From JAVMKJ01 sp031732875 (lineage in GTDB: Bacteria; Pseudomonadota; Gammaproteobacteria; Competibacterales; Competibacteraceae): 5,287 nt of DNA. The translations under genes were made by a program, and so were the position numbers. This document shows positions 1 through 5,287 of this stretch, piece by piece. How positions within the stretch are numbered: position 1 is the stretch's first letter; each line of letters opens with the position of its first letter. Location: contig JAVMKL010000124.1 in NCBI GenBank assembly GCA_031732875.1, forward strand, positions 1 to 5,287, written 5' to 3'. A model generated the notes under the pieces. That model was given only the letters and a program-made list of their open reading frames with translations. It was not told where the DNA came from and searched no databases.

Positions 1-711
1 ACCGGCGCGGTCTACACGGTCAACAAGAGCGTCCCGACCGCCACGGTCGCCGCCATCGCCCTGGCCGATCCCAACCCCACCGCCGCCGCCAGCGTGCGCT
101 GGACGGTCACGTTCAGCAGCGCGGTCGTGGGGCTGACGGCGAGCAACCTTGCGCTCGTCCCCGGCGGCGACGTGACCGGCGCGGCCATCACCGGCGTATC
201 GGGTTCCGGCACCATCTGGACCGTGACCGCCGGCACCGGCACCGGCACCGGCACCCTCGGCCTGAACCTGGCCAACGCCACCGGCCTCACCCCGGCCGTC
301 ACCAACGTTCCCTTCACCGGCGCGGTCTACACCATCAACAAGAGCGCCCCGCCCGTCACCGGCCTGGCCGGGATTGCCTGGTCGGGCGACCAGTTCGTGG
401 CGGTCGGCCCCGGCGGTGCCATCCAGACCAGCCCCGACGGCGCCGCCTGGACGTCCCAACCCAGCGGCACCACCCAAGACCTGTACGGCGTCGCCTGGTC
501 CGGCCAGCGCTTCGTGGCGGTGGGCGCGGGCGGCCTCATCCTCGCCAGCGCCGACGGCCAGATCTGGACCACCCAGCCCGCCGGGACGGTATTGGACCTC
601 TGGGGCATCGCCTGGTCGGGCGGCCAGTTCGCGGTGGTGGGCGAAGGCGGGGTGATCCTCACCAGCCCCGACGGTCTGACCTGGACCGTCCGCCTTACCG
701 GCACTCCGTGA
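1..711 (+). CDS. 3' end of a large repeat protein: Ig-like modules followed by three Asp-box repeats (5'-partial)
   Basis: Frame 1 is open from the first base to TGA at 709-711, giving 236 visible codons. The true start lies upstream. A GTG at 94 is an ordinary valine codon inside a repeat whose sister copies in the next gene also have it, so it is not a start. Visible residues 1-10 (TGAVYTVNKS) are the tail of one Ig-like module and about 15-119 form a complete one. Residues about 121-236 hold three repeats of exactly 39 residues, each with WSG..F..VG..G.I and an Asp-box-like S-x-D-G-x-x-W (S144, S183, S222). The chain ends right after the last Asp-box strand, with no LPXTG, PEP-CTERM or other sorting tail seen. 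Such modules occur in exported bacterial adhesin-like proteins, so an extracellular or periplasmic binding role is inferred. No catalytic motif is visible. The neighbouring downstream gene has the same C-terminal order, so the two are paralogous there. Confidence 0.88.
   Translation, partial: TGAVYTVNKSVPTATVAAIALADPNPTAAASVRWTVTFSSAVVGLTASNLALVPGGDVTGAAITGVSGSGTIWTVTAGTGTGTGTLGLNLANATGLTPAVTNVPFTGAVYTINKSAPPVTGLAGIAWSGDQFVAVGPGGAIQTSPDGAAWTSQPSGTTQDLYGVAWSGQRFVAVGAGGLILASADGQIWTTQPAGTVLDLWGIAWSGGQFAVVGEGGVILTSPDGLTWTVRLTGTP
43..357 (+). repeat. 315-bp Ig-like module of gene 1
   Basis: This unit runs from the TVAAIALADPNPTAAASV segment to just before the propeller-like repeats. Its pattern is A-D-P-x-P-T-A-A-S-V-x-W-T-V-T-F-S, G-V-T-G-A-x-I, V-S-G-S-G-T-I-W-T-V-T, then L-G-L-N-L and G-A-V-Y-T. 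It resembles a bacterial Ig-like beta-sandwich module common in long surface proteins, an assignment made from pattern memory. The unit is exactly as long as the three in gene 2. Positions 185-289 are identical to 4730-4834. Confidence 0.8.
232..255 (+). repeat. (GGCACC)x4 hexanucleotide tract in gene 1
   Basis: Four perfect copies encode Gly-Thr repeats in a strand turn of the Ig module. Copy-number change would add or remove Gly-Thr pairs without shifting the frame. The same tract occurs in gene 2 at 4777-4800. Confidence 0.8.
361..708 (+). repeat. three 39-residue Asp-box (BNR/Ycf48-like) repeats
   Basis: The AWSG motif recurs with its tryptophan codon at 379, 496 and 613, a strict 117-bp spacing. 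Each unit has a G-[IV]-A-W-S-G-x-x-F strand, a V-G-x-G-G strand, and a turn of the form S-x-D-G-x-x-W, as in sialidase Asp-boxes and Ycf48/BNR propeller blades. Three units are fewer than the six to eight expected for a closed propeller. They may form a partial sheet, assemble with another chain, or be part of a larger fold. Confidence 0.75.
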
Positions 712-753
712 CCCGCCCCGGCGCCCCCCATTCGACACGCAAGGGAACTCCAC
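712..753 (+). promoter_or_regulatory. short intergenic gap with Shine-Dalgarno site for gene 2
   Basis: AAGGGA at 741-746 lies seven bases before ATG 754, a good ribosome binding site that decides this start. The 42-bp gap shows no hairpin followed by a T-run and no convincing -35/-10 pair. Co-transcription with gene 1 is therefore the simplest reading. Confidence 0.7.
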
Positions 754-840
754 ATGAACCACTACCGCTTGCACACCTTGCTGCTTCACCTGCTGGCGCT
801 GAGCCTGCTGGTATTCGGACTGGTCGGTCCGAGTCGAGCC
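754..840 (+). other. Sec-type signal peptide of gene 2
   Basis: The first 29 residues have positive or basic residues near the start (H3, R5, H7), a leucine-rich core (about residues 9-24, with LLHLLALSLLVFGLV), and a polar end GPSRA. Cleavage is likely after A29, before DDPPPAAPE. No lipobox cysteine is present, so this is a signal peptidase I substrate rather than a lipoprotein. This supports export across the inner membrane. The route beyond that is not visible. Confidence 0.85.
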
Positions 841-3800
841 GACGATCCGCCGCCGGCCGCCCCCGAGCGACAACCCCGGCTCGACGCCGCCTACGGCCGC
901 GTACCGCTGCACTTCGAGCCGAACCGGGGCCAGACCGATCCGGCGGTGCGCTTTCTGGCGCGTGGCCCGGGCTACGGCCTGTTCCTGACCTCAACCGAGG
1001 CGGTGTTGAGCCTGCGCCGCGGGACGCCATCCGCCAAGACGCCCTCCCCTCTCGCGGGGGAGGGCCGGGGCGGGGCGACAGAATCGCCCACGCCGCCCGC
1101 CGTGCTGCGCCTCAACCTGACTGGCGAGCAGGTCAACCCCGAACCGCCCCTGGTCGGCCAGGACGCCTTGCCCGGCCAGAGCCACTACTTCCGGGGGAAC
1201 GACCCGGTGCGGTGGCAAACCCACGTACCCCATTATGGCAAGGTCGCTTATCGCCAGGTTTATCCCGGCATCGACTGGGTGCTGTACGGCAACCCCCAGC
1301 GGCTGGAATACGACTTCGTGGTCGCCCCCGGCGCCGATCCGGGGCTGATCCGGATGCGTTTCGACGGCGCGGAATCGATGACGCTGGACGACCAAGGACA
1401 ACTGGCGCTCAAGGTCGAGGGCGGTGAAGTGCTGCAACCCCGGCCGGTGATCTACCAGATCCGCGACGGAGAACGGCAATCCATTGCCGGCGGCTACGTA
1501 TTGGGCCACGACGCCGATGGCGCGCCACTGGTCGGATTCGAGGTGGCGGCGTATGACCCAGACCGGCCCCTGATCATCGACCCGACCCTGGTGTATTCCA
1601 CCTACTTGGGCGGGAGCGATTTTGACGAAGCTTACGGAATTGCGGTGGACAGCCAAGGGCGCGCCTATGTGGCAGGGTATACCAACTCCACCGACTTCCC
1701 GACCGCGAACGCCCTGCAGAATACCTTGAAAGTGTCTTCCGACGCTTTCGTCGCTCGCTTGAGCGCGGCGGGGGATACCTTCGAGTACTCCACCTATCTG
1801 GGCGGTAGCGGCGTTGACTACGGTTACGGGATTGCGGTGGACAGCCAGGGGCGCGCTTATGTGGCAGGGCATACCGACTCCACCGACTTCCCGACCGTCA
1901 ATGCCGTGCAGAGTACCCCCGGCGGGAGTTTCAACCCTCCTCGGACTTATAGCGACGTTTTTGTCGCCCGGTTGAGCGGGGCGGGGGATGTCCTGGAATA
2001 TTCCACCTACCTGGGTGGCAACAACAATGATCGGGGTTACGCCATCGCGGTGGACAGCACGGGGCGCGCCTATGTAACAGGGTATACCAGTTCCGCCAAC
2101 TTCCCAACCGCCAACTCCCTACAGGCCGTTTTGAGGGGATCTATGGATGCTTTCGTCGCCCGCTTCAGTCCGACGGGGAACGCGCTGGAATATTCCACTT
2201 ACCTGGGCGGCACAGGCAATAATGACTCCGGTACCGGCGTCGCGGTGGACAGCACGGGGCACGCCTATGTAACGGGACTTACAAACTCCTCCTCCAACTT
2301 TCCGACCGCCAATCCCTTGCAGGGTACTTACGGCGGCGGGAATTGGGACGCCTTTGTCGCCCGGCTCAATCCGACGGGGAACACCCTGGAATATTCCACC
2401 TACCTGGGCGGCAACCGGTACGACTCTGGTGCGGGCATCGCGGTGGACAGCACGGGGCGAGCTCATGTGGTGGGCATTACGTCCTCCCCCGACTTCCCGA
2501 CCGCCAACGCCGTCCAAAGCGCCTTGGGCGGGAATGATGACATCTTCGTAGCCCGGTTGAGCGCGGCCGGGGATGTTCTGGAATATTCCACCTACCTGGG
2601 CGGCAACCAGGATGATGAAGGGACGGGCATCGCGGTGGACAGCGCCGGCAACACACATGTGACGGGGTACGCCTATTCTGAAAACTTCCCGACCACCAAC
2701 GCGCTACAAGGCACTCTCCTGTTTGGTCTAGATGCCTTGGTCGCCCGGTTGAGTTCGATGGGGAGCACCCTGGAATATGCCACCTACCTGGGTTGCAATG
2801 GCCGTAATTACGGTTACGGCGTCGCAGCGGACAACGCCAGCAACGCCTACGTGACGGGTTTTACCGCTTGCACCGACCTCCCGACCACTGCCAATGCCGT
2901 GCAGCGCACTTTCGGCGGGAATGAGGACGCCTTTGTGGCGATCATCTCGAATTCCACCCCGTTCGTGGTCGCGCCGCTAAACGACACCGGCGTTGCCCAG
3001 TTCAGCGATGACGCCAGCTTTACCGGGGCCAACACCGACCCAGCGCCCGCCGAACCGGCCGGCTACCCCGGCCAGGACCCCCGCTTCGGCCGGGATGCGG
3101 CGGCTGCGGCCGGAGTGCTGCCGAAAGTCGGCGACGGCGCCCAGGGCTTCGACTTCACCAAGCTGGGCGCGGACGGCGCGCCCCTGGCGATTCAAAACGC
3201 CGCCTGGGACAACGCCGGCTCCGAGGCCAGCGGCACGCAGTGGTCCTGCGTCCGGGACAACGTCACCGGCCTGATCTGGGAAGTAAAGACCGCTGACGGC
3301 GGCCTGCGCGACCAGAACTGGACTTACACCTGGTACAGCCCGGACCCCAATGCGAACGGCGGGGATGCTGGCGTCGCCGACACCGGGGCCGGAGTCGGCA
3401 GCGACAACTGCTTCGACAACGGCCGCTGCGATACGCACCAGTACCGGACCGATGTGAACCAGGCGGCCCTCTGCGGCTTCACCGACTGGCGCCTGCCCAC
3501 CTTTCAGGAACTGCTCTCCATCGTGGACTACGGGGGAACTCCGCCCATCGACGGAGCCTATTTTCCCAACACGATTACCAACGGTCAGTATGCGTTTTAC
3601 TGGTCCTCCTCAGTATGGGCTGGAGGATCGAACGTCGCATATGCTCTGGATTTCGAATTCGTTTGGCTCGATTTCATCGAGAAAGCCGCTGGCTCTGGCT
3701 CCGTCGGCGCGCTCTATATTGGCCAGCCCGTCCGGCTGGTGCGCGGCGGACAACCGCCGCTGGCGGGGACGCCCAGCAGTCGCCCGGGTTGCCTGGCGAC

Positions 3801-5287
3801 GATACCGGAATCGACCCCGACCTCGGATTTCACGCTCAACAGCGACGGCACCGCCGTTCACAACAAGACCGGGCTGATGTGGATGCGCTGCGCCCTGGGG
3901 CAAACTTGGGACGGTTCCACTTGCACCGGGACGGAGACCCCGCACACCTGGCAGGAGGCGTTGCAGCAGGCGGCGAGCCTTACCTTCGCCACCTACAGCG
4001 ACTGGAGAGTGCCCAGCTCGAAGGAATTGGTCTCCATCCTGGAGTTACGGTGCGATAGTCCTTCCGTCAATGACAGCGTCTTTCCGAACAGCCCATCGAC
4101 TCCATTCTGGTCCTCTTCGGTGGAAGCAGGGTCACCGAACCTCAAATGGGCAGTGGAATTCGAATACTACGGCTATTTCTGGGACGCCAGCGCCACCACG
4201 ACCCAAAGCGTCCGTCTCGTGCGCGGCGGGCAGCCCTTTGATAATTTCGATTTGCTGGCGGCAACGACCAGCACGGTCGCCACCATCGCCCTGGCCGACC
4301 CCAACCCCACCGCCGCCGCCAGCGTGAACTGGACGGTCACCTTCAGCGACGCGGTCGCGGGGCTTTCGACGGGCAACTTCGGCCTCGTCCCCGGCGGCGG
4401 CGTGACCGGCGCGGCCATCACCGGCGTCACCGGCTCCGGCACCGCCTGGACGGTGACCGCCAGCACCGGCACCGGCGACGGCACGCTGGGCCTGAATATG
4501 GCGAACGCCACCGGCCTCACCCCCACCGTCGCTAACGTCCCCTTCACCGGCGCGGTGTACACCGTTAACAAAACCCCACCGCCAGTCACAGTCGCCACCA
4601 TCGCCTTGGCCGACCCCAGCCCCACCGCCGCCGCCAGCGTGCGCTGGACCGTCACCTTCAGCGCGGCGGTCACTGGGTTGGGGATCGGCAACTTCGCCCT
4701 CGCCTCCGGCGGCGACGTGACCGGCGCGACCATCACCGGCGTATCGGGTTCCGGCACCATCTGGACCGTGACCGCCGGCACCGGCACCGGCACCGGCACC
4801 CTCGGCCTGAACCTGGCCAACGCCACCGGCCTCATCCCGGCCGTCACCAACGTCCCCTTCACCGGCGCGGTGTACGCGGTCAACAAACCACCACCGACCG
4901 CCACGGTCGCCGCCATCGCCCTAGCCGACCCCAACCCCACCGCCGCCGCCAGCGTGCGCTGGACGGTCACCTTCAGCGGCGCGGTCGCGGGGCTGACGGC
5001 GAGCAACCTTGCGCTCGTCCCCGGCGGCGGGGTAACCGGCGCGGCGATCAGCGACGTATCGGGTTCCGGCACCATCTGGACCGTGACCGCCGGCACGGGG
5101 ACGGGCGACGGTACCCTGGGCCTGAATCTGGTCGACGACACCGGCCTCACTCCCGACCTCACCAACGTGCCGCCACCGTTTGTCGGTCCGGTTTACACCC
5201 TTGCCCGGAGCACCCCCCCGGTCGCCGGCCTGCTCGGCGTCACCTGGTCGGGCGAGCGGTTTGCGGCGGTCGGCGGCGGCGGCGCGA
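754..5287 (+). CDS. giant secreted multidomain protein: DUF7948 - SBBP x7 - Lcl_C/DUF1566 x2 - Ig-like x3 - Asp-box repeats (3'-partial)
   Basis: The ATG at 754 follows a clear Shine-Dalgarno site and is followed by a signal peptide. I read frame 1 through to 5287 without a stop, so 1511 codons are present and the end lies beyond the window. Domains in order by residue: signal peptide 1-29; DUF7948-type domain about 50-279 (FEPNRGQTDPAVRFLARG at 54-71); seven SBBP repeats 281-732; Lcl_C/DUF1566 domains about 742-1000 and 1025-1160; Ig-like modules starting at 1174, 1279 and 1384; Asp-box repeat region from about 1491. Cysteines occur only in the last SBBP blade and in and around the Lcl_C domains, which suits disulfides formed after export. 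Known family context: DUF7948 plus SBBP is a recurring pair in exported proteins, and Lcl_C is named after the C-terminal domain of the Legionella collagen-like adhesin. A surface or secreted adhesive role is inferred. No enzymatic motif is seen, and the ligand cannot be read from the sequence. An in-frame palindromic repeat interrupts the DUF7948 domain. The C-terminal part is paralogous to gene 1. Confidence 0.92.
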   Translation, partial: MNHYRLHTLLLHLLALSLLVFGLVGPSRADDPPPAAPERQPRLDAAYGRVPLHFEPNRGQTDPAVRFLARGPGYGLFLTSTEAVLSLRRGTPSAKTPSPLAGEGRGGATESPTPPAVLRLNLTGEQVNPEPPLVGQDALPGQSHYFRGNDPVRWQTHVPHYGKVAYRQVYPGIDWVLYGNPQRLEYDFVVAPGADPGLIRMRFDGAESMTLDDQGQLALKVEGGEVLQPRPVIYQIRDGERQSIAGGYVLGHDADGAPLVGFEVAAYDPDRPLIIDPTLVYSTYLGGSDFDEAYGIAVDSQGRAYVAGYTNSTDFPTANALQNTLKVSSDAFVARLSAAGDTFEYSTYLGGSGVDYGYGIAVDSQGRAYVAGHTDSTDFPTVNAVQSTPGGSFNPPRTYSDVFVARLSGAGDVLEYSTYLGGNNNDRGYAIAVDSTGRAYVTGYTSSANFPTANSLQAVLRGSMDAFVARFSPTGNALEYSTYLGGTGNNDSGTGVAVDSTGHAYVTGLTNSSSNFPTANPLQGTYGGGNWDAFVARLNPTGNTLEYSTYLGGNRYDSGAGIAVDSTGRAHVVGITSSPDFPTANAVQSALGGNDDIFVARLSAAGDVLEYSTYLGGNQDDEGTGIAVDSAGNTHVTGYAYSENFPTTNALQGTLLFGLDALVARLSSMGSTLEYATYLGCNGRNYGYGVAADNASNAYVTGFTACTDLPTTANAVQRTFGGNEDAFVAIISNSTPFVVAPLNDTGVAQFSDDASFTGANTDPAPAEPAGYPGQDPRFGRDAAAAAGVLPKVGDGAQGFDFTKLGADGAPLAIQNAAWDNAGSEASGTQWSCVRDNVTGLIWEVKTADGGLRDQNWTYTWYSPDPNANGGDAGVADTGAGVGSDNCFDNGRCDTHQYRTDVNQAALCGFTDWRLPTFQELLSIVDYGGTPPIDGAYFPNTITNGQYAFYWSSSVWAGGSNVAYALDFEFVWLDFIEKAAGSGSVGALYIGQPVRLVRGGQPPLAGTPSSRPGCLATIPESTPTSDFTLNSDGTAVHNKTGLMWMRCALGQTWDGSTCTGTETPHTWQEALQQAASLTFATYSDWRVPSSKELVSILELRCDSPSVNDSVFPNSPSTPFWSSSVEAGSPNLKWAVEFEYYGYFWDASATTTQSVRLVRGGQPFDNFDLLAATTSTVATIALADPNPTAAASVNWTVTFSDAVAGLSTGNFGLVPGGGVTGAAITGVTGSGTAWTVTASTGTGDGTLGLNMANATGLTPTVANVPFTGAVYTVNKTPPPVTVATIALADPSPTAAASVRWTVTFSAAVTGLGIGNFALASGGDVTGATITGVSGSGTIWTVTAGTGTGTGTLGLNLANATGLIPAVTNVPFTGAVYAVNKPPPTATVAAIALADPNPTAAASVRWTVTFSGAVAGLTASNLALVPGGGVTGAAISDVSGSGTIWTVTAGTGTGDGTLGLNLVDDTGLTPDLTNVPPPFVGPVYTLARSTPPVAGLLGVTWSGERFAAVGGGGA
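901..1590 (+). other. DUF7948-type N-terminal domain of gene 2
   Basis: Residues about 50-279 match the domain that usually precedes SBBP repeats. It opens with F-E-P-N-R-G-Q-T and then V-R-F-L-A-R-G-x-G-Y-x-L-F-L-T. Middle landmarks are S-H-Y-F-R-G-N-D, V-x-Y-x-x-V-Y-P-G-I-D-W-V-L-Y-G and L-E-Y-D-F-V-V-A-P-G-A-D-P. It closes with R-P-L-I-I-D-P-T-L-V-Y-S-T-Y-L-G-G, which runs directly into the first blade. The biochemical role of this domain is not known to me. The stretch around residues 88-115 is not part of the usual pattern and looks inserted. Confidence 0.8.
1033..1100 (+). repeat. 'SPLAGEGRG'-type palindromic repeat inserted in frame
   Basis: Positions 1041-1049 and 1057-1065 are a perfect 9-bp inverted repeat (GCCCTCCCC / GGGGAGGGC) around a 7-base loop, followed by the G-rich run GGCCGGGGCGGGG. 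Translated in this frame it reads KTPSPLAGEGRGGATESPTP. This peptide is the signature of a dispersed intergenic repeat found in many high-GC proteobacterial genomes, which sometimes lands inside genes. It sits between two expected beta strands of the DUF7948 domain (LSLRR before, AVLRLNLTG after), so it is probably a tolerated loop insertion. The exact ends are uncertain because no target duplication is evident. Confidence 0.65.
1594..2949 (+). repeat. seven SBBP beta-propeller repeats in gene 2
   Basis: Y-S-T-Y-L-G-G-type starts fall at 1594, 1786, 1999, 2191, 2392, 2584 and 2776. Spacings are 192, 213, 192, 201, 192 and 192 bp (64, 71, 64, 67, 64 and 64 residues). The unit is YSTYLGG, then G-x-A-V-D-S-x-G-R-A-Y-V-x-G-Y-T, then D-F-P-T-x-N-A-x-Q, then D-A-F-V-A-R-L-S-x-x-G-x-x-L-E. 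The longer second and fourth units carry small insertions near the loop before DAFVARL. Seven units fit one closed seven-bladed propeller, matching the family name. DNA is also conserved: CTGGAATATTCCACCTACCT and the bases after it recur at 2386 and 2578. The last unit diverges and loses the closing ARLS segment. Confidence 0.88.
2977..3753 (+). other. first Lcl_C (DUF1566) domain of gene 2
   Basis: Residues about 742-1000 follow the family's typical order. They are L-N-D-T-G near the start, F-G-R-D and G-F-D-F-T-K-L-G, then T-G-L-I-W-E (838-843), W-T-Y-T-W-Y, C-G-F-T-D-W-R-L-P-T (DWRLP at 911), E-L-L-S-I-V-D-Y-G, Y-F-P-N-T, Y-W-S-S-S (949) and the closing V-R-L-V-R-G-G (993-999). Cysteines at 832, 886, 892 and 907 could pair as disulfides. 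The family takes its name from the C-terminal domain of Legionella Lcl, which takes part in adhesion. A binding role here is inference. Confidence 0.85.
3826..4233 (+). other. second Lcl_C (DUF1566) domain of gene 2
   Basis: Residues about 1025-1160 repeat the same family pattern in a shorter form: D-F-T-L-N-S-D-G-T, T-G-L-M-W-M-R-C (1039-1046), C-T-G-T, T-W-Q-E-A-L-Q-Q-A, S-D-W-R-V-P (DWRVP at 1083), K-E-L-V-S-I-L, V-F-P-N-S, F-W-S-S-S (1118) and V-R-L-V-R-G-G (1153-1159). A linker with cysteine 1013 separates it from the first copy. Cysteines 1046, 1057 and 1100 are in the domain. The two copies are clearly diverged from each other, so this is an old pairing and not a recent duplication. 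Confidence 0.85.
4273..5217 (+). repeat. three tandem 315-bp Ig-like modules in gene 2
   Basis: Units begin at 4273, 4588 and 4903, each exactly 315 bp (105 residues). Each carries [TV]-V-A-x-I-A-L-A-D-P-x-P-T-A-A-A-S-V, W-T-V-T-F-S, G-G-x-V-T-G-A, G-S-G-T-x-W-T-V-T-A, L-G-L-N and V-Y. The third ends in a variant tail (PPPFVGPVYTLARS) and leads into the Asp-box region. Unit 2 is closest to the right half of the gene 1 module and unit 3 to its left half. Confidence 0.85.
4777..4800 (+). repeat. (GGCACC)x4 hexanucleotide tract in gene 2
   Basis: Four perfect copies in Ig module 2, at the position matching the tract in gene 1. Modules 1 and 3 instead carry a Gly-Asp-Gly-Thr version (TGTGDGTLGLN), so the perfect tract is specific to this sequence type. 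Confidence 0.8.
5224..5287 (+). repeat. start of Asp-box repeat region of gene 2 (cut by window end)
   Basis: The visible residues GLLGVTWSGERFAAVGGGGA align with GLAGIAWSGDQFVAVGPGGA in gene 1, right after the last Ig module in both. This shows that gene 2 continues into the same C-terminal repeat type. How many repeats follow cannot be seen. Confidence 0.75.

Noticed and set aside
712..753. Terminator or new promoter between the two genes
   Set aside because: No stem followed by a T-run and no convincing -35/-10 elements are visible in 42 bp. Only the Shine-Dalgarno site is supported.
1041..1065. Rho-independent terminator at the GC-rich hairpin
   Set aside because: The stem is strong, but it is followed by a G-rich run instead of T residues, and it lies inside an intact reading frame. 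A dispersed palindromic repeat explains it better.
708..1427. 239-codon plus-strand frame starting with GTG at the end of gene 1
   Set aside because: It overlaps the signal peptide and DUF7948 domain of gene 2 in another frame, gives an Arg/Pro/Ala-rich peptide, and has no ribosome binding site of its own.
991..1872. 293-codon open frame on the minus strand
   Set aside because: It is antisense to the DUF7948 domain and first SBBP blades. Its apparent repeats (AVHRN-type) are the reverse reading of the SBBP unit. No recognisable domain is present.
2119..2658. 179-codon open frame on the minus strand
   Set aside because: It is again a mirror of the SBBP repeats, with the same AVHRDA pattern, and has no independent support.
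1594..2949. CRISPR-like array suggested by regular repeats
   Set aside because: The period is 192 bp with coding-constrained, imperfect repeats that are translated as SBBP blades. There are no short identical repeats with unique spacers.
3590..4058. Overlapping plus and minus open frames within the Lcl_C region
   Set aside because: The frame-1 reading contains two full sets of Lcl_C motifs through this stretch, so the other frames are shadows.
4173..5165. 330-codon open frame on the minus strand across the Ig modules
   Set aside because: It is the antisense reading of the 315-bp repeats, whose GC-rich codons give few stops in this frame. The same peptide pattern appears antisense to the gene 1 module (12-317). 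The product is a low-complexity Val/Pro/Ala repeat matching no family, and the plus frame has clear domains.

Overview
The window holds parts of two very large, same-strand (+) genes for secreted, repeat-built proteins and almost nothing else. Base composition is high in G+C and codons end mostly in G or C. An 'SPLAGEGRG'-type palindromic repeat lies inside the second gene. Lcl_C (DUF1566), SBBP and bacterial Ig-like modules are combined in one protein. Together these point to a high-GC proteobacterium, most likely a gammaproteobacterium. That placement is inference, and no marker gene here fixes the taxon.

Layout. Positions 1-711 are the 3' end of gene 1. It carries the tail of one Ig-like module, one complete 105-residue Ig-like module, and three 39-residue 'WSG..FVAVG..G.I..S.DG..W' (Asp-box) repeats, then a stop. 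A 42-bp gap (712-753) contains only a ribosome binding site. Gene 2 starts at ATG 754 and stays open in frame to the window end (5287), so at least 1511 codons are present and the 3' end is missing. Its order is: signal peptide; DUF7948-type N-terminal domain containing an inserted palindromic repeat; seven SBBP beta-propeller repeats; two Lcl_C/DUF1566 domains; three 105-residue Ig-like modules; and the first part of the same Asp-box repeat region that ends gene 1.

How the parts relate. The two genes are tandem neighbours with the same C-terminal architecture, and their Ig modules share long stretches of near-identical DNA, including one exact 105-bp match. They are therefore paralogous in their 3' parts and appear to have exchanged sequence. 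With only 42 bp between them, no visible terminator and a good Shine-Dalgarno sequence, they are probably co-transcribed. The likely products are exported extracellular or surface proteins for binding or adhesion. No enzyme active site, RNA gene, CRISPR array, transposase or defence gene is visible. Long open frames on the minus strand and in the other plus frames are shadows of the repeats.
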